A stretch of 24,633 nt of DNA from Spirochaetaceae bacterium (GTDB taxonomy: Bacteria > Spirochaetota > Spirochaetia > Treponematales > Breznakiellaceae): contig JAISLM010000058.1 of assembly GCA_031290855.1 (NCBI GenBank), positions 1-24,633 of the forward strand. Reading direction: 5' to 3'. The notes beneath the pieces are model-generated. The model made no database searches. It was not told the origin of the DNA and worked only from the letters and a program-made list of their open reading frames with translations. Positions 14,748 through 23,193 of the stretch are shown here, in pieces. The translations under genes and the position numbers were made by a program. The stretch's first letter is position 1. Each line of letters begins with the position of its first letter.

Positions 14748-15860
14748 TCATTTTATCCTGATAATTTCGTACTCGCATGTGCCAAGACCGATCTTTTCGG
14801 CGTGGCTCAGCTGCGCCATACCGTTTGTCGCAGGATGCACGTCAACAAAATGATCGCCGTGGGTCTGTTCCCGCTCCGACAGTATACTCGTGCTTATCAC
14901 GGGGGCGGCGTTTGCCGCGTCCAGACACGCCTTGTCCAGCGCCACCGGGTCAAAACTCGCAAACATACCAATATCCGGGATTATCGCCGCGTCATTCTCG
15001 CCGTGGCAGTCGCAGTAAGGGGATACCTGGTTCACAATGCTGACGTGGAAGTTGGGACGCCCGTCCAGTACGGCCTTCGTGTACTCCGCCATCTTGCAGT
15101 TCATTTTAACGCTGCCGGAGTCGCTGTTATTAAAAATCGCGTTGTAGTTACAGCTTCCGATACAGCGTCCGCAGCCTACGCACTTCCCGTGATCTATAGC
15201 GGCTTTCTTGTCCGCGCCGTAGGAAATCGCGCCGTGAGCACAGTATTGCGAACATTGGCGGCAAGCGGTACACTTGGCCGTTCTGACCTCCGGTTTGCCG
15301 TCGTTATGCATTTGCATCTTTCCGGCGCGGCTGCCGGATCCCATGCCGATATTCTTTATGGCGCCGCCAAAACTCGCTATCTCGTGTCCCTTGAAGTGGT
15401 TTAGCGACACCAAAATATCCGCGTCCATGATTGCACGCCCTATCAACGCCGTTTTGCAGAACTCGCCCCCGGCAACCGGAACCTCCACATCGTCCGTACC
15501 CTTGAGCCCGTCCGCTATGATATTCTGCACGCCGGTTGACAGCGGCGTGTAGCCGTTTTCAAACGCCGCGTCCATGTGGACTATGGCGTTGTTGCGCCGT
15601 CCGACGTACAGCGTGTTGCAGTCGGTCAGGAACGGAAGGCCGCCCCTCGCCTTAACATGGCCGGCCACGACCTTCGAGAAATTCGGACGCAGGAAGGCAA
15701 GATTGCCCGGCTCGCCAAAGTGAATCTTGATAGCGGTAAACTTATTTTCAAAGTTTATCTCGTCAATGCCCGCCTTTGTGATGAGCCGTTCCAGCTTTTT
15801 CAAAAGACTGTCGCCCACCCTGCACCTCATATCGGTGAAGTACACTTTTGATCTGTTCAT
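14748..15860 (-). CDS. DUF362 family protein with two [4Fe-4S] ferredoxin motifs
   Basis: A 370-residue DUF362 protein of the type common in strict anaerobes, with a ferredoxin insert. C197/C200/C203/C207 (CTACRQCSQYCAHGAI) and C227/C230/C233/C237 (CVGCGRCIGSCNYNAI) bind two [4Fe-4S] clusters. The flanking DUF362 core shows KIHFGEPGN near 45-53, HFKGHEIASFGGAIKNIGMG near 155-174 and a C-terminal ASFDPVALDKACLDA. The reaction is not established; an electron-transfer or redox role is inferred from the clusters. The ATG is preceded by AGGAG lying within the last codons of the HAD gene, whose stop is only 2 bases away, so the two genes are co-transcribed. No terminator was seen in the short gap to the convergent peptidase gene. 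Confidence 0.9.
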   Translation of the reverse strand: MNRSKVYFTDMRCRVGDSLLKKLERLITKAGIDEINFENKFTAIKIHFGEPGNLAFLRPNFSKVVAGHVKARGGLPFLTDCNTLYVGRRNNAIVHMDAAFENGYTPLSTGVQNIIADGLKGTDDVEVPVAGGEFCKTALIGRAIMDADILVSLNHFKGHEIASFGGAIKNIGMGSGSRAGKMQMHNDGKPEVRTAKCTACRQCSQYCAHGAISYGADKKAAIDHGKCVGCGRCIGSCNYNAIFNNSDSGSVKMNCKMAEYTKAVLDGRPNFHVSIVNQVSPYCDCHGENDAAIIPDIGMFASFDPVALDKACLDAANAAPVISTSILSEREQTHGDHFVDVHPATNGMAQLSHAEKIGLGTCEYEIIRIK

Positions 15861-15862
15861 TT

Positions 15863-16792
15863 TTATTCTCCTGTATTTGAAAACCCCGCCGCCCTCCGGC
15901 GGGACCTTGAATCATGTTCGGCTTCATACACCAAACCATATTTTTTGAACGCTTTCGCCAAACCGCCATTTTCTATGTCGTCCGTAACATCCCCCGCTAT
16001 AGCTTTCAGCGACGGAGTGGCGTTTCCCATGGCGATACCGATCCCCGCGCCCAGTATCATCGTGCGGTCGTTGTCACCGTCACCGAAAGCCATCGTATCG
16101 GAGCGGTCAAAGCCATGATACGCAGAAATTTTTTCCAGCGCCAGCCCCTTGTGTACGCCGTGCGGCCCCATTTCGCCCCCCTCCATGCCGAATACCGGGA
16201 TCGAAAGGCGGGAAAGCTCATAGTCCGCGCCGAATTCACGCTCCACATCCTCAAAGGTAACGCCGCCCGACTCCCAGAAAACCACGTTGCGCACGTCGCA
16301 ACCGTCCAAATTATCGATGTTCCATTCACATTTCCTGAAAAGCTGCCACAAAAGAAAACGATCCGGCAGACTCTTGAAAGTAAGATGCCAGCCCGCGTAA
16401 TATTCGGCGAAGTAGGATTTAAGGGAGGGGCCCGCGATCAGCCTGTCCTCAAGCTCAAGCAGGTAAGCCGTGCCGTGCCTTTTGAAATAAGACGTCAGTG
16501 CGCGGAGCTTATCAGCTTCCATCGAGGCGCTGAACAGCAGTTCCCCGCCTTTTGCGCTCACCGCCTGCGCGTTTGACGCGGTCTCTATATAAGCGCCGGC
16601 GGAACTGGCGATACCGTCAAAGCCTATCCGTATTAGCGCCGGCTTTATCTGTAAACGCGCCCTCCCCGTGCATACGTACAACAGATGGCCGTTCTTCCGG
16701 GCGGCGCGGCAGGCGCGTTTTGCGGACGGCGGCACACGGTTATCGATGGAAAGTGTACCGTCAATATCCAAAAAAACAATTTTTCTGTTCAA
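15863..16792 (-). CDS. HAD-superfamily type IIB (Cof-like) phosphatase
   Basis: A 309-residue Cof-type hydrolase that dephosphorylates small phosphorylated metabolites, probably sugar phosphates, in the cytoplasm. Motif I is FLDIDGT with nucleophile D9 and acid D11, motif II is the threonine in CTGR (41-44), motif III is K215, and motif IV is FGDGDND (236-242). The cap domain between is of the C2B type. The start is TTG at 16792 with a GGCGGA sequence 8 bases upstream; no ATG lies before motif I. It follows glnS by 20 bp and precedes the DUF362 gene by 2 bp. The arginine/serine-rich last ~15 residues overlap a small CCGCCG / CGGCGG palindrome. Confidence 0.88.
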   Translation of the reverse strand: MNRKIVFLDIDGTLSIDNRVPPSAKRACRAARKNGHLLYVCTGRARLQIKPALIRIGFDGIASSAGAYIETASNAQAVSAKGGELLFSASMEADKLRALTSYFKRHGTAYLLELEDRLIAGPSLKSYFAEYYAGWHLTFKSLPDRFLLWQLFRKCEWNIDNLDGCDVRNVVFWESGGVTFEDVEREFGADYELSRLSIPVFGMEGGEMGPHGVHKGLALEKISAYHGFDRSDTMAFGDGDNDRTMILGAGIGIAMGNATPSLKAIAGDVTDDIENGGLAKAFKKYGLVYEAEHDSRSRRRAAGFSNTGE

Positions 16793-16812
16793 ATTTTTTT
16801 TCCGCCGGGCGC

Positions 16813-18564
16813 TTAAGCCAGCTGTTGCTTCCCTTTGATCTTTGCCCAGGAGTCCCTGAGACCCACAGTTTTGTTGAACACCGGCACACCCCCCTCGCCG
16901 TTTTCCCTGTCGCGGACAAAGTAGCCCTGCCGCTCAAACTGAAAAAAAACGCCGCCGCGCCCCTCCGTCCCCGCCGCTTCTGGCGCTTCCGCCTCCGCCA
17001 GGGACGGCTCGGCAAGAGCGCCTTTAAGCACGGCAAGCGATTCGGGGTTAAGGCCGTCAAGAAAGGATTTGCCGGGAGGCGTCTCCATCGGACGCTCAGG
17101 CGAGAAAAGGTGACCGTACAACCTCACCTCGATGGGCAGCGCGTCCGCGGCCGACACCCAGTGAATCGTCCCCTTAACCTTCCTGTTGTCCGCCGCGTTC
17201 CCGCCCTTGGTCGCGGGATCGTACACGGCGCGTACCGCGCTGACATTCCCCACGGTGTCCTTTTCAAAGCCGGTGCAGGTAACGATAAAACCATAGCGGA
17301 GCCGCACACTGTTACCCGGAAAGAGCCGGTGGTATTTAGGAGGCGGCGTCTCGGCGAAATCGTCCCGTTCTATCCACAGCTCGCGGGTAAACTTCAGCTT
17401 CCGCGTACCGGCGGACGGGTCTTCCGGGTTGTTGACCGCGTCAAGCGTTATTTCAGCCCCCGGATCGAGATTTTCGATTATCAGTTTGAGGGGAGAGAGC
17501 ACCGCCATCACCCGGAGGGCCCGCCTGTTCAAGTCCTCGCGCAGACAGTATTCCAGCAGCGCGAAGTCAACCATGCTGTCGGTTTTGGCGACGCCGATAC
17601 GCGCCATGAAGTCGCGCAGCGCGGCGGGCGTGTAGCCCCGGCGGCGCAGCCCCGCCAGAGTCGGCATACGCGGGTCGTCCCAGCCTGAAACGCGCCCCTC
17701 CCGCACAAGCCGCAACAGGAAACGCTTGGAAAGTACGGTATGCGTCAGGTTGAGCCTGGCAAACTCTATCTGCCTGCTGGGGAAAACTTCCGCCTCGCGC
17801 AGGAACCATTCGTACAGCGGCCTGTGAATCTCGTACTCAAGGGAACAGAGCGAGTGGGTGATCCCCTCCTTCGCGTCCGAAAGCGGGTGCTGGAAGTCGT
17901 ACATCGGGTAAATACACCATTCGCTGCCCGTCCGGTAGTGTTTTTCGCGCCTGATACGGTACATCACCGGGTCGCGCATCACAAGGTTCGGGTGTTTCAT
18001 GTCGATTTTGGCCCGCAGCGTCCTCTCGCCATCCGCAAATTCGCCCTGCCGCATCCTCAGGAACAGGTCGAGGTTCTCGTCCACACCCCGGTTTCGGAAC
18101 GGGCTGTCCCTGCCGGGCGGCGTGTCAGTGATATTATCCTTGTCCACCGCCGTCCCCCGGTATTCGCGCATCTCGTCTTCCGAAAGGTCGTCGACATAGG
18201 CCTTTCCCTTTTTTATGATCTTCACAGCGAGCCCGTACAGGTATTCGTAGTAGTCCGAAGCGTAGAATTCGCGCCGCCCCCAGTCGAAGCCGAGCCATTT
18301 CACGTCACGCTTTATCGCCTCGACATAAGAGACATCCTCTTTTTCGGGGTTCGTATCATCGAAGCGCAGGTTACACTCGCCGCCAAAACGCGCCGCCGTC
18401 AAAAAATCGATAGACATCGCCTTGCAGTGGCCGATGTGGAGCCACCCGTTAGGCTCGGGGGGAAAGCGCGTCCGCACATAACAAAAACGCCCGCCGGAAA
18501 GGTCTTCTTTTATGAAATCGCTGATAAAATCGCCTGTTTCTATACCCACATCCTCATGATCCAT
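16813..18564 (-). CDS. glnS: Glutaminyl-tRNA synthetase
   Basis: A 583-residue class I aminoacyl-tRNA synthetase that attaches glutamine to tRNA-Gln. It shows the HIGH motif at 43-46 (FPPEPNGWLHIGHCKAM), RFDDTNPEKED at 67-77, YPMYDFQHPLSD at 219-230, SLCSLEYEIHRPLYEW at 238-253 and the KMSKS equivalent VLSKR at 277-281, followed by the two beta-barrel anticodon-binding domains. These are GlnRS rather than bacterial GluRS features, suggesting direct charging of tRNA-Gln; whether gatCAB is also present is not visible here. The single ATG has no Shine-Dalgarno at normal distance, and a promoter lies directly upstream. Downstream genes follow closely (20 bp), so glnS may lead the HAD-DUF362 operon. 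There is a long alanine/glutamate-rich stretch near 530-545. Confidence 0.95.
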   Translation of the reverse strand: MDHEDVGIETGDFISDFIKEDLSGGRFCYVRTRFPPEPNGWLHIGHCKAMSIDFLTAARFGGECNLRFDDTNPEKEDVSYVEAIKRDVKWLGFDWGRREFYASDYYEYLYGLAVKIIKKGKAYVDDLSEDEMREYRGTAVDKDNITDTPPGRDSPFRNRGVDENLDLFLRMRQGEFADGERTLRAKIDMKHPNLVMRDPVMYRIRREKHYRTGSEWCIYPMYDFQHPLSDAKEGITHSLCSLEYEIHRPLYEWFLREAEVFPSRQIEFARLNLTHTVLSKRFLLRLVREGRVSGWDDPRMPTLAGLRRRGYTPAALRDFMARIGVAKTDSMVDFALLEYCLREDLNRRALRVMAVLSPLKLIIENLDPGAEITLDAVNNPEDPSAGTRKLKFTRELWIERDDFAETPPPKYHRLFPGNSVRLRYGFIVTCTGFEKDTVGNVSAVRAVYDPATKGGNAADNRKVKGTIHWVSAADALPIEVRLYGHLFSPERPMETPPGKSFLDGLNPESLAVLKGALAEPSLAEAEAPEAAGTEGRGGVFFQFERQGYFVRDRENGEGGVPVFNKTVGLRDSWAKIKGKQQLA

Positions 18565-18570
18565 GTCAAA

Positions 18571-18601
18571 AGTATGCCACCCCTCCCCGACCCCCTGTCA
18601 A
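18571..18601 (-). promoter_or_regulatory. Candidate promoter for glnS
   Basis: On the minus strand a perfect TTGACA (18601-18596) and CATACT (18576-18571) are separated by 19 bp, longer than ideal. The -10 ends 6 bases before the glnS ATG, implying an almost leaderless transcript. Confidence 0.35.
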
Positions 18602-18724
18602 GGCGCACCAAATGAGCCTCGCCCAAGGCGTCCGGAACAGGAAAGGCGCCCGGCTAACGCGGAATATTCGCACCTTCTCATTATGACGGCTTTATCGCCC
18701 GCCCCTCCTCAATACAAGTCCGGC

Positions 18725-20161
18725 TTAAACTTGGCGGCGGGACCTGGCGGGGCGGAATTCCATGAAGATCATTATCGCGGTGATGCTGACGGAAATGGCG
18801 TCGGCGGCAGGCATCGCGGCGATCACGCCGTTCAAGCCCCATAGCCTCCCGAAAATCAGTATGCACGGGAAGAGCAGGATGATCTGGCGGAGCATCGCGA
18901 GTATTATCGATACTTTCGGGCGGCCCGTGACCGCGAACATATTGGACGACACTATCTGAAAGCCGTTGAGCGGCAGTACGAGCAGGGCCGTTCTCATCGC
19001 ATAGGTGCTGACCCGCATCAGGGCTGGACTGCCTTCAGGAACAAACAGGCGTATGATCAAGAGCGGGAAAAAGCGTGTTGCGAGAAAGCCCGCCGCACAT
19101 ATACCGGTGGCGGCGGATACCGCCAGGAAATAGGCCCTGCGTACGCGGTCAAACTTCTTTGCGCCGTAGTTGAAGCCCAACACCGGCTGCGCCCCCTGGT
19201 TTATGCCGAAGACGGGCATAAGTATGAACATAGTGAACGAGTTGATTATCGTCATGCCGGACAGCGCTATGTCGCCCCCGTTAGGCACCTTGAGCGCCGC
19301 CTCCCCGTACCAGCCCATACTCGAATTCAGCAGCAATTGTACGGCGGACATCGCGAACTGTAGCAGCGCGGAGGCGGAACCGAAGGCCGCTATCGTCTTC
19401 ACTATGTAAAGGGAAGGTTTCAGGAGTTTTGGCCGGAGCCTGATCAGCGCCCTCCGGCTGAAGGTAAAGCTCAGTATCCAGACCGCCGCGCAGAACTGCG
19501 AGATGATCGTGGCGAGCGCCGCCCCTTCGACACCCCAGCCAAAGACGAATATGAAGATCGGGTCGAGGATCGAGTTGAGGCCCGCGCCGAAAACCATCGA
19601 CAGGAGGGACATCACCGGGAAGCCCTGCGCCCGGCTACAGTGGGAAAGGCCGAAACTCAGTTGGAAGAACACCTGCCCGGCTAGGATTATGCGGTAGTAA
19701 CGGCGGGCATACTCTATCGCGGCGCTGCCGTCCTGGGCGCCTAGCAGGGAGAGTATCGGGTCAAGCAGCGCAAGTTCAAGGATGCTCGTAAAGAGCCCGA
19801 CCGCAATCAACAGGAAGAAACAGTGGTTCAGCGCGTTTTCCGCGTCCTCCCGTTTCCCCTGCCCCATCCGCATCGAAATCATGTTCGCCGAGCCTATGCC
19901 GAACAACATCGCGAAGGCCATCGACAGCGTCATAAGCGGCATCACGAGCGATATGCCGCCCAGGGCAATCTCGTCAACGCCGCGCCCGACGAAGATCCGG
20001 TCCACCACGTTGTACAGCGCGTTTAGCAACATCCCGCCTATCGACGGTATCGAGAACCGCAGTAACAGGCGTCCGACCGGTTCCGTACCGAGCCGGGCGG
20101 CGGCATCCGGCTTTACTCCGGCCTGCGTCTCCGTTACCGGGGGCGGCTTTTCGTTAATCAT
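18725..20161 (-). CDS. MATE family efflux transporter
   Basis: A 478-residue multidrug and toxic compound extrusion (MATE) protein, an inner-membrane antiporter that exports organic cations or similar compounds using a Na+ or H+ gradient. About twelve hydrophobic helices are seen, in two similar halves. Characteristic segments are the N-terminal RFSIPSIGGMLLNALYNVVDRIFVG (residues 35-59), where most MATEs have the NxxDRxFVG phrase, and INQGAQPVLGFNYGA (about 320-334) at the start of the second half. The ATG overlaps the PHP gene's stop by 4 bases (ATGA), implying coupled translation. A 160-bp gap without a gene separates it from glnS. The transported substrate cannot be inferred; the pairing with a PHP phosphatase gives no obvious clue. 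Confidence 0.93.
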   Translation of the reverse strand: MINEKPPPVTETQAGVKPDAAARLGTEPVGRLLLRFSIPSIGGMLLNALYNVVDRIFVGRGVDEIALGGISLVMPLMTLSMAFAMLFGIGSANMISMRMGQGKREDAENALNHCFFLLIAVGLFTSILELALLDPILSLLGAQDGSAAIEYARRYYRIILAGQVFFQLSFGLSHCSRAQGFPVMSLLSMVFGAGLNSILDPIFIFVFGWGVEGAALATIISQFCAAVWILSFTFSRRALIRLRPKLLKPSLYIVKTIAAFGSASALLQFAMSAVQLLLNSSMGWYGEAALKVPNGGDIALSGMTIINSFTMFILMPVFGINQGAQPVLGFNYGAKKFDRVRRAYFLAVSAATGICAAGFLATRFFPLLIIRLFVPEGSPALMRVSTYAMRTALLVLPLNGFQIVSSNMFAVTGRPKVSIILAMLRQIILLFPCILIFGRLWGLNGVIAAMPAADAISVSITAIMIFMEFRPARSRRQV

Positions 20162-20886
20162 GCCGCTTTACGTTCCGCCCTGCGGCGTTTTGAGAATTCG
20201 GCGAAACTGTCGAGCGTAAGGTTGACGATCCGCTCCCCGTCTATGCCGGCCTCGACAATCACGGCGAGGGCCTCATCGAAGCGCCCTACGTCCGCCCGGT
20301 AATGTGCGTCGCTGCCGCAGCTTACTAGGCAGCCGTAGCGCTTCGCCAGGCAGGCTATCGTCCGACAGTTTTCCTCGCTGCCCCGCCTCACCTTGAAAGA
20401 ACTGTTGTTTATTTCCAGCGCCTTGCCGCAGCGGACGGCGGCCTTAACGATCTCTTCGTAATCCGCCGGGTAAGCCGGGTTTCCGGGGTGGGAAATACAG
20501 TCTACGTAAGGATTTTCGATCGCGGCAATCATAGCGCGCGTGTTCACCTCCTTCGAATCGGGAGGAAAGCAGGCCTCGTGGAGGCCGGCCATCACAAAAT
20601 CAAGCGCCCGCAGGTATTTGAGCGTCAGGTCAAGACCGCCGGCATCGTCAATCACGTTCAACTCCACCCCCCGAAACAGCCTTACACCGCTAATCCGATC
20701 CGGCAGAACGGCCATGTTGCCAAAATAGTACGGATGAGGCAGACCGCCATGCAGTGCGGGCCCGTGTTCCGTCAAAACAAAGCCCGCAAGCCCCCTCTCC
20801 GCTGCCCCCTTTGCAAGCTCGTCTATCGTCGAATAGGCGTGCAACGACGCGATCGAATGTGTATGCGTGTCTATCTCTAATTTCAT
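20158..20886 (-). CDS. PHP-domain phosphatase, YcdX-like
   Basis: A 242-residue PHP hydrolase closely matching the layout of Escherichia coli YcdX (about 245 residues), which uses a trinuclear metal centre to hydrolyse phosphoesters. All ligands are present: H8 and H10 (DTHTHS), H16, H41 (TEHGP), E75 (GVELNV), H103 (GLHEA), H133 (SHPGNP), and D193 and H195 (SDAHY). I chose the ATG at 20886; one base-triplet upstream is a TTG that could also serve. The ribosome-binding sequence is weak. It overlaps the MATE gene by 4 bp, so the two form an operon, perhaps preceded by the small ORF that ends 7 bases upstream. Confidence 0.9.
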   Translation of the reverse strand: MKLEIDTHTHSIASLHAYSTIDELAKGAAERGLAGFVLTEHGPALHGGLPHPYYFGNMAVLPDRISGVRLFRGVELNVIDDAGGLDLTLKYLRALDFVMAGLHEACFPPDSKEVNTRAMIAAIENPYVDCISHPGNPAYPADYEEIVKAAVRCGKALEINNSSFKVRRGSEENCRTIACLAKRYGCLVSCGSDAHYRADVGRFDEALAVIVEAGIDGERIVNLTLDSFAEFSKRRRAERKAA

Positions 20887-20893
20887 CAAATAA

Positions 20894-21043
20894 TCATCTC
20901 AATCCGTTATTTTTCACCGGAAGTCCCCCCGCTGTCAATGCGGCGGCCTGCCCGCCAGCGGGTTTTTCCATTGTCTCCGGGGCAAAAGTGGCGTGCGCTT
21001 GCCGGCAGGCACGGACGTTGGCCGGGCTGTCGGGTACTTTCAC
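20894..21043 (-). CDS. Possible small ORF (49 residues) or gene remnant upstream of the PHP phosphatase
   Basis: A 50-codon open frame begins at a GTG (21043), 5 bases after an AGGA sequence, and stops 7 bases before the PHP ATG. The product starts with VKVPDSPANVRACRQAH and continues with APETMEKPAGGQAA; I do not recognise it. The frame stays open upstream to a TGA at 21082-21080, with TTG at 21046 as an alternative start. Codon choice looks like the surrounding genes, with many G/C-ending codons, and the spacing fits an operon. It could equally be the decayed end of a longer gene, since nothing confirms the start. Confidence 0.3.
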   Translation of the reverse strand: MKVPDSPANVRACRQAHATFAPETMEKPAGGQAAALTAGGLPVKNNGLR

Positions 21044-21098
21044 CAAAATCCTACTGAACCTGGCAAAATTCCCGAATGCTCACGAATCCGCGGGCGGG

Positions 21099-23186
21099 TC
21101 ATTCCAAAGGCGGAAAGTAGCCTGCCGCGTCGCGGCCTGAACGTTCAAGCAGGTAGACTTCGGCCTCTACCGGAAGAAAGGCCCGGCCCAGATCTGTGGG
21201 TAGGGAGGACTCGTAGCTTAGAAAATATGAGCCGGATCGCATGGAAACAAGTTGTTTTACAAGCGGCGCGACACCTTCCGGGCGGTACAGCCGGACAGCC
21301 CGGCCTCCCGTTTCGGCGCAGAGAAATCGGATCTCCTCGCCGGCCTGCGCCGCACCGGATTCGTCTTCTACTATAATCGCGTGAAAAATGACTCCGTTAT
21401 TCGCCATATATGCGGCAAGCTCCGACAGGCTGTACTGCTCAAACGCAAGTTGGCCTATCCCCTTGCCGGAACATACAAACAGGATCGAGCGTTTGGGTGA
21501 GCGGCCCAGCAGGTCCGTGGCAGCGAGCCGAAGGGCCTGATCGAAACGCCAGCGCCGCGAAAAGTCCGCGTCCGCGCCCCGAGCCGCCGCCGCAAGGGAC
21601 GCCGGATTTTCCGGATTGAAGCGTTCACGCACAGGCTGTTCCCCGGCGGAAATGATAGAAACGATGCCGCCTGAACCTTCCAGTGCGGCGCTTATGTCAC
21701 GCAGGGCGTTGGCGAAACCGTCCCGCAGCGCCGCGGCGTTGGACGATCTTTCCAGCAGAATCGTTACGTCGGCCAATCCCGTTGCGTTGCCGGCCTCCAG
21801 CAGTAACTGGTTTTTGACAGGCCGGCCTTCCTCAGTCAGCATAAAGTTCAACTGGTCAAGGCCGACGATCGGGCGGCGGCGGCTGTCCTCGACACGGAGT
21901 TCCACCGTAAGCATGGGAAATTCGGCGCTCACGACACGGTCTACCGACACAAAGAGTCCGGAGGCGATGTCGCTCATCGAGGCAAACACGGTAACTTCGT
22001 TCGAATCGAAGTTTGCCGTCACAAGTTCTCCGTTTGCGTCGACGGCGCCGTCAATCAGGCGTATGCGCGAATTTCCGGAAGCGGACAGCGGACGAACGAT
22101 GCCGGTTTCGGGGTCTACGGCGAGCATCCGCCTGGTATCGGTAACAAGCAGGCTGCCGTCATCCATGAATCTTAAACCTTCCGGCCCTTCAAGGCCGCCG
22201 TCTATTAAAATTCCAAGGTACAGCCCGTTTGAATCGAAAGAGTATATACATTTTGCCAACACGTCCGCAACATAAACCACGCCGCCCCGCGCCGCGATGC
22301 CGGACGGCGCCAAAAGTCCCGCAAAATCCGCACTTTTCGAGCCGAAACTGTTGATGAAAGCGCCGTCAGGGTCGAACTTTGAAACGCGGCGGTTGCCGAA
22401 TTCAACAACATACAGGTAGCCTTCGTCATCAATCGCAACGGCCGCCGGTCCGCTCAAGCGGCCCGGAACTATGCCTTTGGAAGATATGTGCGAAAGCCAT
22501 TTCCCGCCCGCGTCAAGTACGCTTACCCTTCCGCCGCGGAATTCAGAAACATAGATCCTGCCGTCAAGGCCGCGCGCCATCGCAAACGGCCTGTCGAAAC
22601 CGGGCAGCGGCCCCCGTTCCCGGTAACGGACAACTCCGTTAACGTCCAGACGGACAACCTCGTTGCTGCCGTAAGCCGCGACCCACAGCGAACCGTCTCT
22701 TTCCGGCAGGACGGAGGAAGGCTGGCTGAAACTGGTTATACCGTCATAAGCTCCGGGGAAATGGCCGATCTCGACATAGCGGACGGCCTCGTTCATAGCG
22801 GAAAACACGCCGCGGCGCGAGCCGACGTGTTCGATCCAACTGTTGATCAGCACCGCCTCGGGCGAAAGCCGGTCATATATTTCAAGCGCGGCCTGCCACT
22901 GCCGCAGGGCTATGCCTTCCATACCGGAACGGTAGTAGGCCCGCCCCAGCCAGTTCAGGATCAGCGCTTCGTCCGGTTTCCACGACAGGGCCTGTTCAAA
23001 CGCATAGATCGCCTCGTTAAAGGAATTTTGGTTGTACGCCTCGACGCCGAGCCTGAACGCTTCCGCCGCGTGAAGCGCGTCAATGTCGCCGCCTAAAAGG
23101 GCGGATTCCTGTGCCGGAAGTCCGGCGCATACCGGAAACACGGCCAACAGGGCTATCAAAAAGGAAGGGCGGAGCAGGCTTTTCAT
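21099..23186 (-). CDS. Exported TPR / NHL-repeat / VWA-like protein
   Basis: A 695-residue protein with a signal peptide (basic MKSLLRPS, hydrophobic core to ~residue 20, likely cut near PAQ at ~24-26), so probably periplasmic or surface-exposed. Residues ~38-105 form two TPR-like helical pairs (AYNQNSFNEAIYAFEQALSW). Residues ~130-390 carry several NHL-type beta-propeller blades (repeating PxxxAxxxDGxxYVxExxxxRVSxFD). Residues ~405-670 resemble a von Willebrand A-like domain (ADVTILLERSSN; SILFVCSGKGIG). Its MIDAS Asp appears replaced by Glu (LLERSSN instead of DxSxS). The ATG at 23186 lies 7 bases after the TPR gene's stop, with GGCGGG upstream; an ATG at 23204 is an alternative. Probably operonic with the TPR gene; partner and ligand unknown. 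Confidence 0.82.
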   Translation of the reverse strand: MKSLLRPSFLIALLAVFPVCAGLPAQESALLGGDIDALHAAEAFRLGVEAYNQNSFNEAIYAFEQALSWKPDEALILNWLGRAYYRSGMEGIALRQWQAALEIYDRLSPEAVLINSWIEHVGSRRGVFSAMNEAVRYVEIGHFPGAYDGITSFSQPSSVLPERDGSLWVAAYGSNEVVRLDVNGVVRYRERGPLPGFDRPFAMARGLDGRIYVSEFRGGRVSVLDAGGKWLSHISSKGIVPGRLSGPAAVAIDDEGYLYVVEFGNRRVSKFDPDGAFINSFGSKSADFAGLLAPSGIAARGGVVYVADVLAKCIYSFDSNGLYLGILIDGGLEGPEGLRFMDDGSLLVTDTRRMLAVDPETGIVRPLSASGNSRIRLIDGAVDANGELVTANFDSNEVTVFASMSDIASGLFVSVDRVVSAEFPMLTVELRVEDSRRRPIVGLDQLNFMLTEEGRPVKNQLLLEAGNATGLADVTILLERSSNAAALRDGFANALRDISAALEGSGGIVSIISAGEQPVRERFNPENPASLAAAARGADADFSRRWRFDQALRLAATDLLGRSPKRSILFVCSGKGIGQLAFEQYSLSELAAYMANNGVIFHAIIVEDESGAAQAGEEIRFLCAETGGRAVRLYRPEGVAPLVKQLVSMRSGSYFLSYESSLPTDLGRAFLPVEAEVYLLERSGRDAAGYFPPLE

Positions 23187-23193
23187 CACCCGC

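Noticed and set aside
16552..17688. Long plus-strand open frame opposite glnS and the HAD gene
   Set aside because: Antisense shadow produced by GC-rich codons; very Arg/Pro-rich with no motifs.
20947..20969. CCCG..CGGG followed by TTTTT, terminator-like on the plus strand
   Set aside because: The stem is only 4-5 bp and no plus-strand gene ends upstream; it lies inside the minus-strand small ORF.
20887..21098. Possible riboswitch upstream of the PHP/MATE genes (a GGTGAAA..CCCGAC stretch resembles FMN or cobalamin elements)
   Set aside because: Only a few bases match and the paired core helices cannot be drawn; the stretch reads better as an open frame.
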